This document shows, piece after piece, positions 25,934-34,403 of a stretch of 64,000 bases of DNA. Position 1 is the first letter of the stretch. The number at the start of each line of letters is the position of its first letter. The stretch comes from Streptomyces sp. 549 (GTDB lineage Bacteria > Actinomycetota > Actinomycetes > Streptomycetales > Streptomycetaceae), in contig NZ_JASKMT010000021.1 in the NCBI RefSeq assembly GCF_030124175.1, positions 35,747-99,746 on the forward strand, read 5' to 3'. The notes under the pieces were generated by a model. The model was not told the origin of the DNA and searched no databases. It saw nothing but the letters and a program-made list of their open reading frames with translations. The position numbers and the translations under genes are program-made.

Positions 25934-26650
25934 TCACCCGTCCGGCCCACCGCTGTGCACTCCGCCTCGGAGCACGGCACGGGGGTGTGCCCACGGCTGC
26001 CGGCGCCGGTGACCCGTGCGTGCGGGCTCAGTACGGGGCGTCCCGGTGCGGTGGTGGACCCTCCCATTCGCACGCAGCACCGTCGCGTCGTCCTGGAGTC
26101 GGCCTTCGTTGTGGTCGAGGATGGCGTGGATGAGCCGGAGCAGAGTCTCAGGTACGGGCAGTCCGTCGGCGTGGTGGCGGATGAGGAACTCCAGGAAGCG
26201 GACGAGCCCGAACTCCGTCTCGCCCGGTCGGCGGGCCTCGGTGATGCCGTCGGTGTAGACGCGACCCGGTCGCCCGGCTCCAGCTGCTCGCGGCAGAGCG
26301 TGGAGGTGAGCCCCAGCGCGGTGCCCATCGGATGGGCGGGCGGCCCGTCGAGCCTGCTGGTCCAGCGCCCGCGCCGGATGACGACCGGGGCATGGTGGCC
26401 GCGGTTGACCCAGGAGAACACGCCGGTGCGGGTGTTCAGGCCGGCCGGCATGCCGGCCGCGTACTGCGCCTGGTGGAACTGCTCGATCAGTGAGGCTCCC
26501 TGCCTGCGGTGGTTGCGGCAGGCGCCGACCGCGAGGTTGGCGGTCAGACCGGCAGCCGAGTCGTGCCCCGTCGAAGATCGACAGATGCACCAGGTCGTCG
26601 GCAACGGCGTAGTCGTACGCGTCTCCGCTGATCTGGTAGGCGGGCTCCAT
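25934..26650 (-). pseudogene. PP2C/SpoIIE-type phosphatase fragment with two frameshifts
   Basis: The frame starts at E-P-A-Y-Q-I-S-G-D-A-Y-D-Y, the motif that begins the SpoIIE phosphatase domain, so all sensor sequence is absent. It shifts near 26570, then gives H-D-S-A-A-G-L and N-R-G-H-H-A-P in a second frame. It shifts back near 26260 to V-Y-T-D-G-I-T-E-A-R and D-D-A-T-V-L-R-A. The two shifts compensate, but the region between them would be misread in any single product. The fragment is divergent from the MarR-GNAT gene. Confidence 0.8.
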
Positions 26651-26657
26651 GGACCGT

Positions 26658-26683
26658 CATTCTCTGACTAGGGTCAGAGAATG
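26658..26683. promoter_or_regulatory. Perfect inverted repeat overlapping the MarR-GNAT start codon
   Basis: CATTCTCTGAC and GTCAGAGAATG are perfect 11-base arms with a four-base spacer, and the right arm ends on the ATG. A -10-like TAGGGT (26669-26674) lies in the centre, so transcription may start at the ATG itself (leaderless). This is a convincing autoregulatory MarR operator. Confidence 0.8.
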
Positions 26684-27589
26684 ACGGAAGAAACGCAGAT
26701 CGGCCGGGTGCGGAGCTTCAACCGCACAGTCACCGAGCGGGTGGGGGTGCTGCACGACCGTTTCCTTGGGCTGGACCGCCCGGTCGGGGCCGCCCGCATG
26801 CTCTGGGAGATCGGCGAGCAGGGGCGCGACGTCCGGGAACTCCGCGAACGCCTCGGCCTGGACTCCGGCTACGTCAGTCGGCTGCTGCGTTCCCTGACGC
26901 GGGAGGGGCTGGTCACGGTGGAGCCGCAGGACCGGGACCGGCGGGTGCGTACCGTGCGCCTGACGCAGGCGGGCCGGACGGAACGGGCCGTGCTCGACGC
27001 ACGCAGCGACGAACTCGCCGGTGCGCTGCTGGAACCGCTCAACGGCTCGCAGCGGGCACGCCTGGTGACCGCCATGGCGGAGGTGGAGCGCCTGCTGACC
27101 GCTGCGACGGTCACCCTCGAAGTCGTCGACCCGGCACACCCGGACGCCGAGCACTGCCTGCGCTCCTACTTCGCCGAGCTGCACGAACGGCTCGACACCG
27201 GCTTCGACCCGGATCTCAGCCTGCTCCCCGACGCCGGCGAACTCCGCCCCCCTCACGGGGTCTTCCTTCTCGCCCGCCTGCACGGCATCCCGGTCGGCTG
27301 CGCCGGTCTGAAGCTCCCCGCCGCCGCCCCGGCCGAGATCAAGCGCATGTGGGTCGCGCCGCAGGCCAGGAGGCTCGGCCTGGGCCGCAGGTTCCTGACC
27401 GAACTGGAGGCGCGGGCCGCCCGGCACGGGTCCCGCCTCCTGCGCCTGGACACCAACCAGTCGCTCAGCGCCGCAATCGCGCTCTACCACTCCTGCGGCT
27501 TCGACGAGGTCCCGGCCTTCAACGACGAGCCGTACGCCCACCACTGGTTCGAGAAGCACCTCGCACCGCCCCCCTCCGAGCGCGCATGA
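26681..27589 (+). CDS. MarR-GNAT fusion protein
   Basis: The 302-residue protein joins an N-terminal MarR winged helix (about 1-145; recognition region L-D-S-G-Y-V-S-R-L-L-R-S-L, wing D-R-D-R-R-V-R-T-V) to a C-terminal GNAT acetyltransferase (about 155-300; acetyl-CoA loop A-R-R-L-G-L-G-R near 229, late Y-H-S-C-G-F). This fusion is common in actinomycetes. There is no ribosome site before ATG 26681; instead the operator palindrome abuts it, fitting a leaderless autoregulated transcript. It may sense the compound it acetylates (inference). Confidence 0.88.
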   Translation: MTEETQIGRVRSFNRTVTERVGVLHDRFLGLDRPVGAARMLWEIGEQGRDVRELRERLGLDSGYVSRLLRSLTREGLVTVEPQDRDRRVRTVRLTQAGRTERAVLDARSDELAGALLEPLNGSQRARLVTAMAEVERLLTAATVTLEVVDPAHPDAEHCLRSYFAELHERLDTGFDPDLSLLPDAGELRPPHGVFLLARLHGIPVGCAGLKLPAAAPAEIKRMWVAPQARRLGLGRRFLTELEARAARHGSRLLRLDTNQSLSAAIALYHSCGFDEVPAFNDEPYAHHWFEKHLAPPPSERA

Positions 27590-27621
27590 CCGGTGCGCGT
27601 GCGGACGGCACGCCGCACCGG
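27590..27621. terminator. Hairpin between convergent genes
   Basis: CCGGTGCG-CGTGC (27590-27602) pairs with GCACG-c-CGCACCGG (27608-27621), giving 13 base pairs with one bulged C and a five-base loop. It lies directly after the MarR-GNAT stop and before the stop of the convergent oxidoreductase, so it can serve both. Confidence 0.75.
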
Positions 27622-27669
27622 CTGCCCGCCGTCCGCCGGGGCGAGCCGCCTGGACCCCGTCGTTCCCGT

Positions 27670-28755
27670 TCACCGCCGCGCGGCGGACCCGGGTTCCCGC
27701 CGCATGCGCTCGGAAGGGGGATCGATCCGTGCGCCGGGGGCGGGGGAGGAGCCGCCAGGAACCGACCTGGACTGCGCGGCGCGTACCAGGTCACCGAGGA
27801 CGAGCTCCGCGTTGATCACGGTCCCGGCGCGGTATCCGCTGCTCGCGGCGTTGATCACCTGTTCCGCGGGCCCGGTCGCGTTGCCGACGGCCCACACGCC
27901 CGGCACAGTCGTCCGACCCGTCGCGTCGACCGCCGGGTAGGGGCCGACGGGAGTGTCCGTGGTGTCCGCACCGAGAGCGCGCAGCAATCCGTCGCTCGCG
28001 ACCGGCGTCCCGCCGGCGAACAACACCGGCCGTTCGAACACCGTGCCGTCCTCCAGTCGCAGCCCGGCGAGCCGGTCGTCGCGGATGTCCAGGGCCGCGA
28101 CCCTGCCCGCCACCACGGTGACCCCGGCCGCGGCCGACTGGTCCCACTCGGCTTCGGACAGGTCCTCCACCGTGTGCAGGAACAGCGTCACGTCCTTCGA
28201 CCACTGGGTGAGCAGCAGCGCCTGGTGCGCCCCCATCAGGGGTGAGGCGAGCACGGCGAGCGGCTGGTCGCGAACCTCCCAACCGTGGCAGTACGGGCAG
28301 TGCAGCACGTCGCGGCCCCAGCGTTCGGCCAGCCCGGGGATGTCGGGCAGCTCGTCGACCAGCCCGGTGGCGACCACCACGCGGCGCGCGTGCACTCGTC
28401 CACCGTCTGCCAGGACGACCTCGAACTCCCCGTCGCCGTCCGGCAGCAGCGCGGTGGCCTCGTCCTGGACCAGTCGGACTCCGTACGCCTCCACCTCCCG
28501 CCGTCCCTCCGCCAGGAAGTCGGCCGGCGCCATGCCGTCGCGGGTCAGGTATCCCTGCATGTGTGCCGCCGGAGCGTTGCGGGGCCGTCCGGCGTCCACG
28601 ACGAGGACCCGGCGCCGGGCGCGGCCGAGTATCAGCGCGGCGCTCAGTCCGGCCGCTCCGCCCCCGACGACGACCACGTCGTACTGCTCCTGCGCCTCGC
28701 CGGCGGGTGTTCCCTGCGGTGATCCGGCTGCCTCGTGTACCGAGCTGTGGGTCAT
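27670..28755 (-). CDS. Thioredoxin reductase-like FAD/NAD(P) oxidoreductase
   Basis: The 361-residue protein has G-G-G-A-A-G-L-S-A-A for FAD (31-40), A-T-G (129-131), a redox-active C-P-Y-C pair (C153, C156) and a late W-A-V-G-N-A motif. This matches thioredoxin-reductase-like enzymes with C-P-Y-C-H-G-W-E, which in actinomycetes include small-molecule dithiol oxidases and stand-alone reductases. No thioredoxin gene is adjacent. The C-terminus beyond residue 330 is a variable Pro/Arg-rich tail. ATG 28755 has AGGAGGTGG upstream. Confidence 0.88.
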   Translation of the reverse strand: MTHSSVHEAAGSPQGTPAGEAQEQYDVVVVGGGAAGLSAALILGRARRRVLVVDAGRPRNAPAAHMQGYLTRDGMAPADFLAEGRREVEAYGVRLVQDEATALLPDGDGEFEVVLADGGRVHARRVVVATGLVDELPDIPGLAERWGRDVLHCPYCHGWEVRDQPLAVLASPLMGAHQALLLTQWSKDVTLFLHTVEDLSEAEWDQSAAAGVTVVAGRVAALDIRDDRLAGLRLEDGTVFERPVLFAGGTPVASDGLLRALGADTTDTPVGPYPAVDATGRTTVPGVWAVGNATGPAEQVINAASSGYRAGTVINAELVLGDLVRAAQSRSVPGGSSPAPGARIDPPSERMRREPGSAARR

Positions 28756-29262
28756 GGTGACCACCTCCTGGCCACAAGGTCGCATCACCGCGCACCAGGG
28801 GACAAAAGTTGTTGCCGGTTCCGCAAAACGCGTCCTGTGGCCATCCGGGGCCGGCCGTCGTGCGGACACGGCTGCCCGCGCCGGTTCGGCGCAGGGGACG
28901 TCCCGGCGGAGGACCGGCCCGGCTGCCCGCCGGTTGGGGCGACGGGCAGCAGCGAGCGGGCCGCCCGAACAGTACGCAGCGTGTACCCGGGGTGCCCCGC
29001 CGGGACGTCAGGACCCGCCGGTGGCCCGCCCCGCTGCTGGGGCGTCGCTGCCTGCCTGTCGGGGAACCGGGGGCCACTCGGGGAACGTCCCGCTGTGCCG
29101 GGATTGTTCCTGCCCGCCTTCCGTCCCTGTCCGGAGGGGGGCGGAGGTCCAGGCGTCCGCGGCCGGAGGCAACACCGCTTGCCGGTGAATGACCTGACGC
29201 GTCGGCAGGTGGAGGTGCGCCGCCACACGGCTGCCGCGTCCCGGAGACGTAGGGTTGTGCGG
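28756..29262. other. Divergent intergenic region, 507 bases
   Basis: Lies between the thioredoxin-reductase-like gene and the aldo/keto reductase, which diverge. No gene, repeat or operator can be supported. Confidence 0.4.
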
Positions 29263-30219
29263 GTGACGACGGGAACAGGGCCACACGCAGACCGGCTGCT
29301 CTACGGCTGTATGGGACTCGGCGGCAGCTGGGACGCGCAGACGTACGGCGCGCCGGATGTCGCCCAGGCGGAAGCGGCCGTCGAGGCCGCCCTGGAGTGC
29401 GGCATCACCACCTTCGACCATGCAGACATCTACCGCTTCGGCAAGGCCGAGGCCGTCTTCGGGGAGGTCCTGTCCCGGGCGCCGGAACTGCGCGAGCGCA
29501 TCGTGCTGCAGACGAAGTGCGGCATCCGCCTCCCCGAGGGCGACCGGGCCGGGCTCTACGACCTGCGCGGGGCCACTGTCGTCCGCCGCGTCGAGGAAAG
29601 CCTCACCCGGCTGCGCACCGACGTCATCGACGTCCTCCTGCTGCACCGGCCCGACCCGCTCGCCGACCCGCACGAGATCGCCGAGGCGCTGACAGGCTTG
29701 CGGCGGCAGGGCCTGGTGCGCAGCTTCGGGGTGTCCAACATGGGGGCGCCGCAGATGGCGGCGTTGCAGGAGTGCCTCGGTGTGCCGCTGGTGGCCAACC
29801 AGTTGGAGATGAGCCTGCACGCCAGGGACTGGCTGGAAGCCGGAGTCCTGGTCAACACCCCGGCGGCAACCGCCAACGGCTTCCCGTTCGGGACGATCGA
29901 GTACTGCCGCGCCAACGACGTCCGCCTCCAGGCGTGGGGCGCGCTCGCTCAGGGCCGGTTCACCGGCCGGCAGGAGACTGCCGCCGAGCAGGCCACCGCT
30001 CGGCTGGTCGCCTCACTTGCGAAGGAGAAGGACACCACGCCGGAGACGGTGCTGCTGTGGTGGCTCCAGCGCCACCCCGCGCGCATCGCGCCCGTCGTCG
30101 GCAGCGCCCGGCCGGAACGCATCCTGGCCTGCCGGGACGCGGCCGTGGAGCCGCCCCGGCTCAGCCACGAGGAGTGGTACGCGCTCTGGTCGGCCGCACG
30201 GGCGGCGCCGCTGCCGTGA
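29263..30219 (+). CDS. Aldo/keto reductase
   Basis: The 318-residue TIM-barrel protein shows D-H-A-D-I-Y (catalytic Asp and Tyr), L-Q-T-K-C-G (catalytic Lys), D-V-L-L-L-H-R-P-D-P (catalytic His), V-S-N-M (the S-N of the family) and the late cofactor stretch G-S-A-R-P-E-R-I. It resembles the YdhF-type oxidoreductase subgroup. GTG 29263 is the best family start. Probable NADPH-dependent carbonyl reduction; substrate unknown. Confidence 0.88.
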   Translation: MTTGTGPHADRLLYGCMGLGGSWDAQTYGAPDVAQAEAAVEAALECGITTFDHADIYRFGKAEAVFGEVLSRAPELRERIVLQTKCGIRLPEGDRAGLYDLRGATVVRRVEESLTRLRTDVIDVLLLHRPDPLADPHEIAEALTGLRRQGLVRSFGVSNMGAPQMAALQECLGVPLVANQLEMSLHARDWLEAGVLVNTPAATANGFPFGTIEYCRANDVRLQAWGALAQGRFTGRQETAAEQATARLVASLAKEKDTTPETVLLWWLQRHPARIAPVVGSARPERILACRDAAVEPPRLSHEEWYALWSAARAAPLP

Positions 30220-30247
30220 CCTGCGGGGCCGGTCCGTCCCGGTCAAC

Positions 30248-30269
30248 CGTGCCTCCTCGACGAGGCACG
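30248..30269. terminator. Hairpin between convergent aldo/keto reductase and OhrR-type genes
   Basis: CGTGCCTC and GAGGCACG form a perfect eight-base-pair stem with a six-base loop, centred between two convergent stops. Confidence 0.7.
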
Positions 30270-30316
30270 CCTGCGACGCTTCGCCGAGCCGGTCGGCCCG
30301 CCTTCGCCGCCGGGGC

Positions 30317-30790
30317 TCAGCGCGCGTGCTGGTACCGGGTCACGTTCTCGGTCAGCCGGCGCAGCACCGCACGCGTGTGCCGCAGCTCATCCGGTCCCAG
30401 CCCCATGGCGTCACCGATGACGTCGGGAACGGAGCCGGCCCGGGTCCGCAGCGCGGAGCCTTCTTCCGTCAGGCTCACGTGGACCGTGCGCTCGTCCTCG
30501 CTGCTGCGCTGCCTGCGCAGCAGCCCGTTCGCCTCCAGTCGTTTCAGCAGCGGCGACAGCGTGCCGTAGTCCAGTTGGAGGTCCGCGCCCAGTTCCTTGA
30601 CGGTGAGGCCGTCGCGCTGCCACAGCACCAGCAGCACCAGGTACTGCGGATACGTCAGGTCCAGCTCGTTCAGCAGCGGCCGGTACAGCGCCGTCACCGC
30701 GCGTGAGGCCGCGTACAGGGCGAAGCACAACTGGTCGTCGAGCACGGGTGAGCCGTCGTGCTCGACCGCGGTGCCGGAGTCGGTATCCAT
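30317..30790 (-). CDS. OhrR-type MarR regulator (peroxide-sensing)
   Basis: The 157-residue protein has the OhrR signature L-D-D-Q-L-C-F-A-L-Y, with C22 equivalent to the peroxide-reactive cysteine, then Y-R-P-L-L and L-T-Y-P-Q-Y-L-V-L-L. The winged-helix recognition part is L-D-Y-G-T-L-S-P-L-L-K-R-L. OhrR repressors leave DNA when the cysteine is oxidised by organic hydroperoxides. The usual partner ohr (OsmC family) is absent; the divergent neighbour is a haloperoxidase-type hydrolase. ATG 30790 sits next to the operator-like repeats at 30807-30866. Confidence 0.88.
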   Translation of the reverse strand: MDTDSGTAVEHDGSPVLDDQLCFALYAASRAVTALYRPLLNELDLTYPQYLVLLVLWQRDGLTVKELGADLQLDYGTLSPLLKRLEANGLLRRQRSSEDERTVHVSLTEEGSALRTRAGSVPDVIGDAMGLGPDELRHTRAVLRRLTENVTRYQHAR

Positions 30791-30806
30791 GCCCCCACTG
30801 TAGGCG

Positions 30807-30866
30807 CACTCGATTGAGTGGTGTCCGGTGAAGTTGTGAACAGAAAGATTGTGCACAACTCAATCG
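30807..30866. promoter_or_regulatory. Nested inverted repeats, probable OhrR operators
   Basis: CGATTGAGT (30811-30819) and ACTCAATCG (30858-30866) are perfect inverted copies 38 bases apart. Within the right copy lies the palindrome TTGTGCACAA (30849-30858). AGTTGTG (30832-30838) also pairs with CACAACT (30854-30860). The AT-rich block sits between the divergent OhrR-type and haloperoxidase genes, so it likely controls both. Confidence 0.75.
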
Positions 30867-30993
30867 TGGGCTACTGTTCTGTCTGTCGCCGGGAACGCCG
30901 CCGGTGACGGGAAGGGGTAGGCATGCTTCGCCCGCCGTATCCACCTTCCGCCCTCCCGTCGTACTCCGTACTTTCGTCCAGAAGGAGAACGCC

Positions 30994-31827
30994 ATGCCCC
31001 GTATCACCGTCGGCCAGGAGAACAGCGCCGACATCGAGATCCACTACGAGGACCACGGCAGCGGTCAGCCGGTCGTCCTCATCCACGGCTACCCGCTGGA
31101 CGGCGACTCCTGGGAGAAGCAGACCGCGGCGCTGCTCAAGGCCGGCTACCGCGTGATCACTTACGACCGCCGCGGGTTCGGGCGCTCCAGTCGGCCCACC
31201 ACCGGCTACGACTACGACACCTTCGCCGGTGACCTGCACACGCTGCTCGAAACGCTCGACCTGAACGACGCCGTGCTCGTCGGCTTCTCCATGGGCACGG
31301 GCGAGGTGGGCCGCTATCTCGGCACCCACGGCTCGCGCCGCGTCGCCAAGGCCGCCTTCCTCGCCTCCCTGGAGCCCTACCTGCTCAAGACGGAGGACAA
31401 CCCGACCGGCGTCGACGGCAGTGTCTTCTCCGGCATCCTCGAAGCCGTCACCAAGGACCGGTACGCCTACTTCACCGAGTTCTACGAGGCCTTCTACAAC
31501 CTCGACGAGAACCTCGGCTCCCGTATCAGCGAGGAGGTCGTGCGCGCCAGTTGGAACACCGCCGCGGGAGCCTCCCCGCACGCTTCGGCCGCCTGCGTGC
31601 CCACCTGGACCACCGACTTCCGCGCCGACCTCCCCAAGATCGACGTCCCGGCGCTGATCCTGCACGGCACCGCCGACCGCATCCTCCCGATCGAGGCCAC
31701 CGGCCATCCGTTCCGCGAGGCCCTGCCGCAGGCGGACTACGTCGAGATCGAGGGCGCGCCCCACGGTCTGCTGTGGACCCACGCGGAGGAAGTGACCGAC
31801 GCGCTCCTGGCCTTCCTCGCCAAGTAG
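30994..31827 (+). CDS. Cofactor-free haloperoxidase-type alpha/beta hydrolase
   Basis: The 277-residue protein has H-G-Y-P-L-D-G-D-S-W (31-40), the nucleophile elbow G-F-S-M-G (S99), D in H-G-T-A-D-R and H in G-A-P-H-G-L. This is the pattern of Streptomyces non-haem chloroperoxidases, which work as esterases/perhydrolases. AGAAGGAGA lies upstream of ATG 30994. Its divergent OhrR-type neighbour suggests induction by organic peroxides. It ends 16 bases before a strong hairpin. Confidence 0.9.
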   Translation: MPRITVGQENSADIEIHYEDHGSGQPVVLIHGYPLDGDSWEKQTAALLKAGYRVITYDRRGFGRSSRPTTGYDYDTFAGDLHTLLETLDLNDAVLVGFSMGTGEVGRYLGTHGSRRVAKAAFLASLEPYLLKTEDNPTGVDGSVFSGILEAVTKDRYAYFTEFYEAFYNLDENLGSRISEEVVRASWNTAAGASPHASAACVPTWTTDFRADLPKIDVPALILHGTADRILPIEATGHPFREALPQADYVEIEGAPHGLLWTHAEEVTDALLAFLAK

Positions 31828-31842
31828 GCAGTGCGCTCCCGC

Positions 31843-31881
31843 CCCGCTCCCACCCGCCGTTTCGGTGCGGCTGGGAGCGGG
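31843..31881 (+). terminator. Terminator hairpin after haloperoxidase
   Basis: CCCGCTCCCA (31843-31852) and TGGGAGCGGG (31872-31881) pair perfectly. An inner CCGC/GCGG stem adds four more pairs. It lies 16 bases after the stop codon. Confidence 0.8.
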
Positions 31882-32194
31882 ACCACGTGCGGTCACCCGG
31901 CGGCCGGAGTGCTTGCCTTACCCCGCAAGAGCCCCACCCGCGCAGCGGTGGAGGGAAATCACGCGGATATCACCGGCGGTGCCCGCGGTGGAAAGCACAG
32001 AATCCCGGCCTGGCTGTACCGCCGACCACCGGAGAGAACGCGGTATCTCGCCTGAGGTCCTTGACACTGCGCATCGAACCGTCGCCCCATAGCGCCGGGA
32101 GGACCACGCATCCGGGGAAACGTGGGAACCCGCGGGGTCCGCGGGTGGACACGGGGCTGCGGGCGGCCTGCTGCCGATCAGCAGGTCAGGAGCC
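31882..32194. other. Gap before NRPS remnant, no gene seen
   Basis: About 310 bases without a recognisable frame. It may be NRPS sequence too decayed to read. Confidence 0.4.
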
Positions 32195-34368
32195 CACCGG
32201 GGCGGGGCCGCCGCGGCCGAGTTCGGCCTGCGACCCGGTGACCGCTTCCCGCAACTCGCCTCCATCGGATTCTCCGCGGTGCTGGAGGAGATCTTCCCGT
32301 CGCTGCTGTGCGGCGCCACCGTGGTCCTTGCCGGCTACCGCCGCGCGCTGACCTCGGTGGGGCACTTCCTGGACCTGCTGGAGGCTGAGCGGATCACTCG
32401 GTGAGGCCTACGGCGCCGCCCGTGCCGGAGAGCGATGGCGGCCCGTGCCCGCCGCCCAGTTCGCCGACGGTGTGCCCGCCGCCCAGCGGGAGAAGCTCGT
32501 CGAGTACTGGTGGCGGCAACTGGCCGGGGCGCCCGAGCTGCTCACCCTGCCGACCGACCGGCCCCGGCCGGCCGCCCAGAGCCACGCCGGCGGCGTCCAC
32601 ACCACCCACCTGCCCGCCGACCTCAGCGAACGGCTGCGGTCGACGGCACGTGCTGAACGCGCGACGCTCTACACATGGTGCTGCTCGCCGCGTACCAGGT
32701 GCTGCTCTCCCGCTGGTCCGGGCAGCAGGACGTCAGCGTCGGCAGCACAGTGGCGGACCGGCCGTCCCGCGAACTCGCCTCAGCAGTCGGGTACTTCGTC
32801 AACACCGTCGTACTCAGGGCGCAGCTGGCGGCCAACCCGTCCTTCCGGGAGCACCTGCGTGACGTCCGCAGGACCTGCCTGCAGGCCTACGACCACCAGG
32901 CACTGCCCTTCGACCGGCTCGTGGAGGAACTGAGCCCCCAGCGCTCACTCAGCCACAACCCGCTCTTCCAGGTCACCTTCGACGCGCACGTCGGCGGCAC
33001 CACCCGGTCCGACTTCAACGAAGTCCAGGTCATCTCCGTCCACTTCATCGAAGCGGACCGCTCCAAGTTCGACCTGTCGTTCACGGCCGTCGACGACGGA
33101 ACCCGGATCGAGCTGACCGTCGAGTACGCCACGGATCTGTTCGACGCCGCGACCATCGAGCGCATGACGGGCCACTACCGCCTGCTCCTGGAAGCCGCGA
33201 CCGCCGCGCAAGACACCCGCGTGGGCTGCTCCAGGCCTTCGTCGAGGCCCCGGCGGAGGCCGCCCGCTGCGGATCGCTGCACACGGTCATCTGCAGCGGC
33301 GAGGCGCTCCTGCCCGACCTGCAGCGCCGCTTCTTCGCCGCTTTCGACGCCCGGCTGCTCAACCTGTACGGCCCGTGCGAGGCCGCCATCGACGTCACCG
33401 CCTGGGAGTGCGACCGCGAGGCGCCCGGACAGGTGCCGATCGGCAGCCCGGTGCTCACCACCCAGGTCCACGTGCTCGACGCCCACGGGGGTCCGGTCCC
33501 GATCGGCGTGCCCGGCGAACTGGTCATCGGCGGGCACCAGGTGGGCGTCGGTTACACCGGGCGGCCCGCGCTGACCGCGGAGCGCTTCGTTCCTGACCCG
33601 TTCTCCGCGGAGCCCGGCGCGCGCCTGTACCGGACCGGCGACGTCTGCCGGTGGCGCCCCGACGGACGCCTCGACTACCTCGGCCGGACCGACCACCAGG
33701 TCAAGATCCGCGGGGTCAGGGTGGAGCTGGAGGAGATCAGCGCCGTGCTGGCCGTGCTGGCCGCGCTCCCGCAGGTGCGGGAGGCCGTGGCGACCTGCCG
33801 CGAGGACACCCCCGGCGACAAGCGCCTCGTCGTCTACGTGGTGCCCGCCGAGGGCCACCGGCCCGACCCGGCGGAACTCCGCGTGGAACTCGGCCGGGTC
33901 CTGCCCGCATACACCGTGCCCGGCGACTACGTGCTGCTCGACGCCATACCGCTCAACACCAACGGCAAGACGGACCGCGCCGCTCTGCCCGCCCCCGCCG
34001 CACACGCCGGACCCTCCGGCGAACGGCCACTGCCCGAGCCGCCGCGTGACGACGTGGAAGCGGTCGTCGCGCTGGTCTGGGCGGACGTCCTGGACGTCGA
34101 CCGGGTCGGCGTGCACGACGACTTCTTCGACCTGGGCGGCCACTCGCTGCTCGCCGCCCGGGCGGTGATGTTCCTGCGCGAGCACCTTGGCGCGGAGCTG
34201 CGGGTCAACTCGCTCTTCCTGGCACCCACTCCCGCCCGGCTGGCGGCCGAGGCGGCAGCGGTGGCAGCGGACCCGGGCGCACTGCGCGAGGCGGCAGCCG
34301 CGGTCCGGGCCGTGCTGGAGACGACGGACGCCCAGGCCGCCGACGAACTGCACCTGCTGGGGACGTGA
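32195..34368 (+). pseudogene. Nonribosomal peptide synthetase remnant (A fragment - C fragment - A half - T)
   Basis: Pieces in order. 32195-32404: the middle of an adenylation domain (L-R-P-G-D-R-F-P-Q-L-A-S-I-G-F), ending at a stop. 32403-32670: a condensation-domain stretch (Y-W-W-R-Q-L-A-G-A-P) with no HHxxxDG core. From 32675, one base out of frame: the rest of the condensation domain (V-G-Y-F-V-N-T-V, H-N-P-L-F-Q-V). From about 33225: an adenylation domain from N-L-Y-G-P-C-E-A onward, with Y-R-T-G-D-V, Q-V-K-I-R-G and N-T-N-G-K-T-D-R. Last: a carrier domain with L-G-G-H-S-L (about 34135-34152). The first half of the second A domain is deleted, so substrate choice cannot be predicted and activation is impossible. 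Confidence 0.88.
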
Positions 34369-34403
34369 CAGGCCCGGCACCGCACCCGAAGAGGAGCATC
34401 CCC

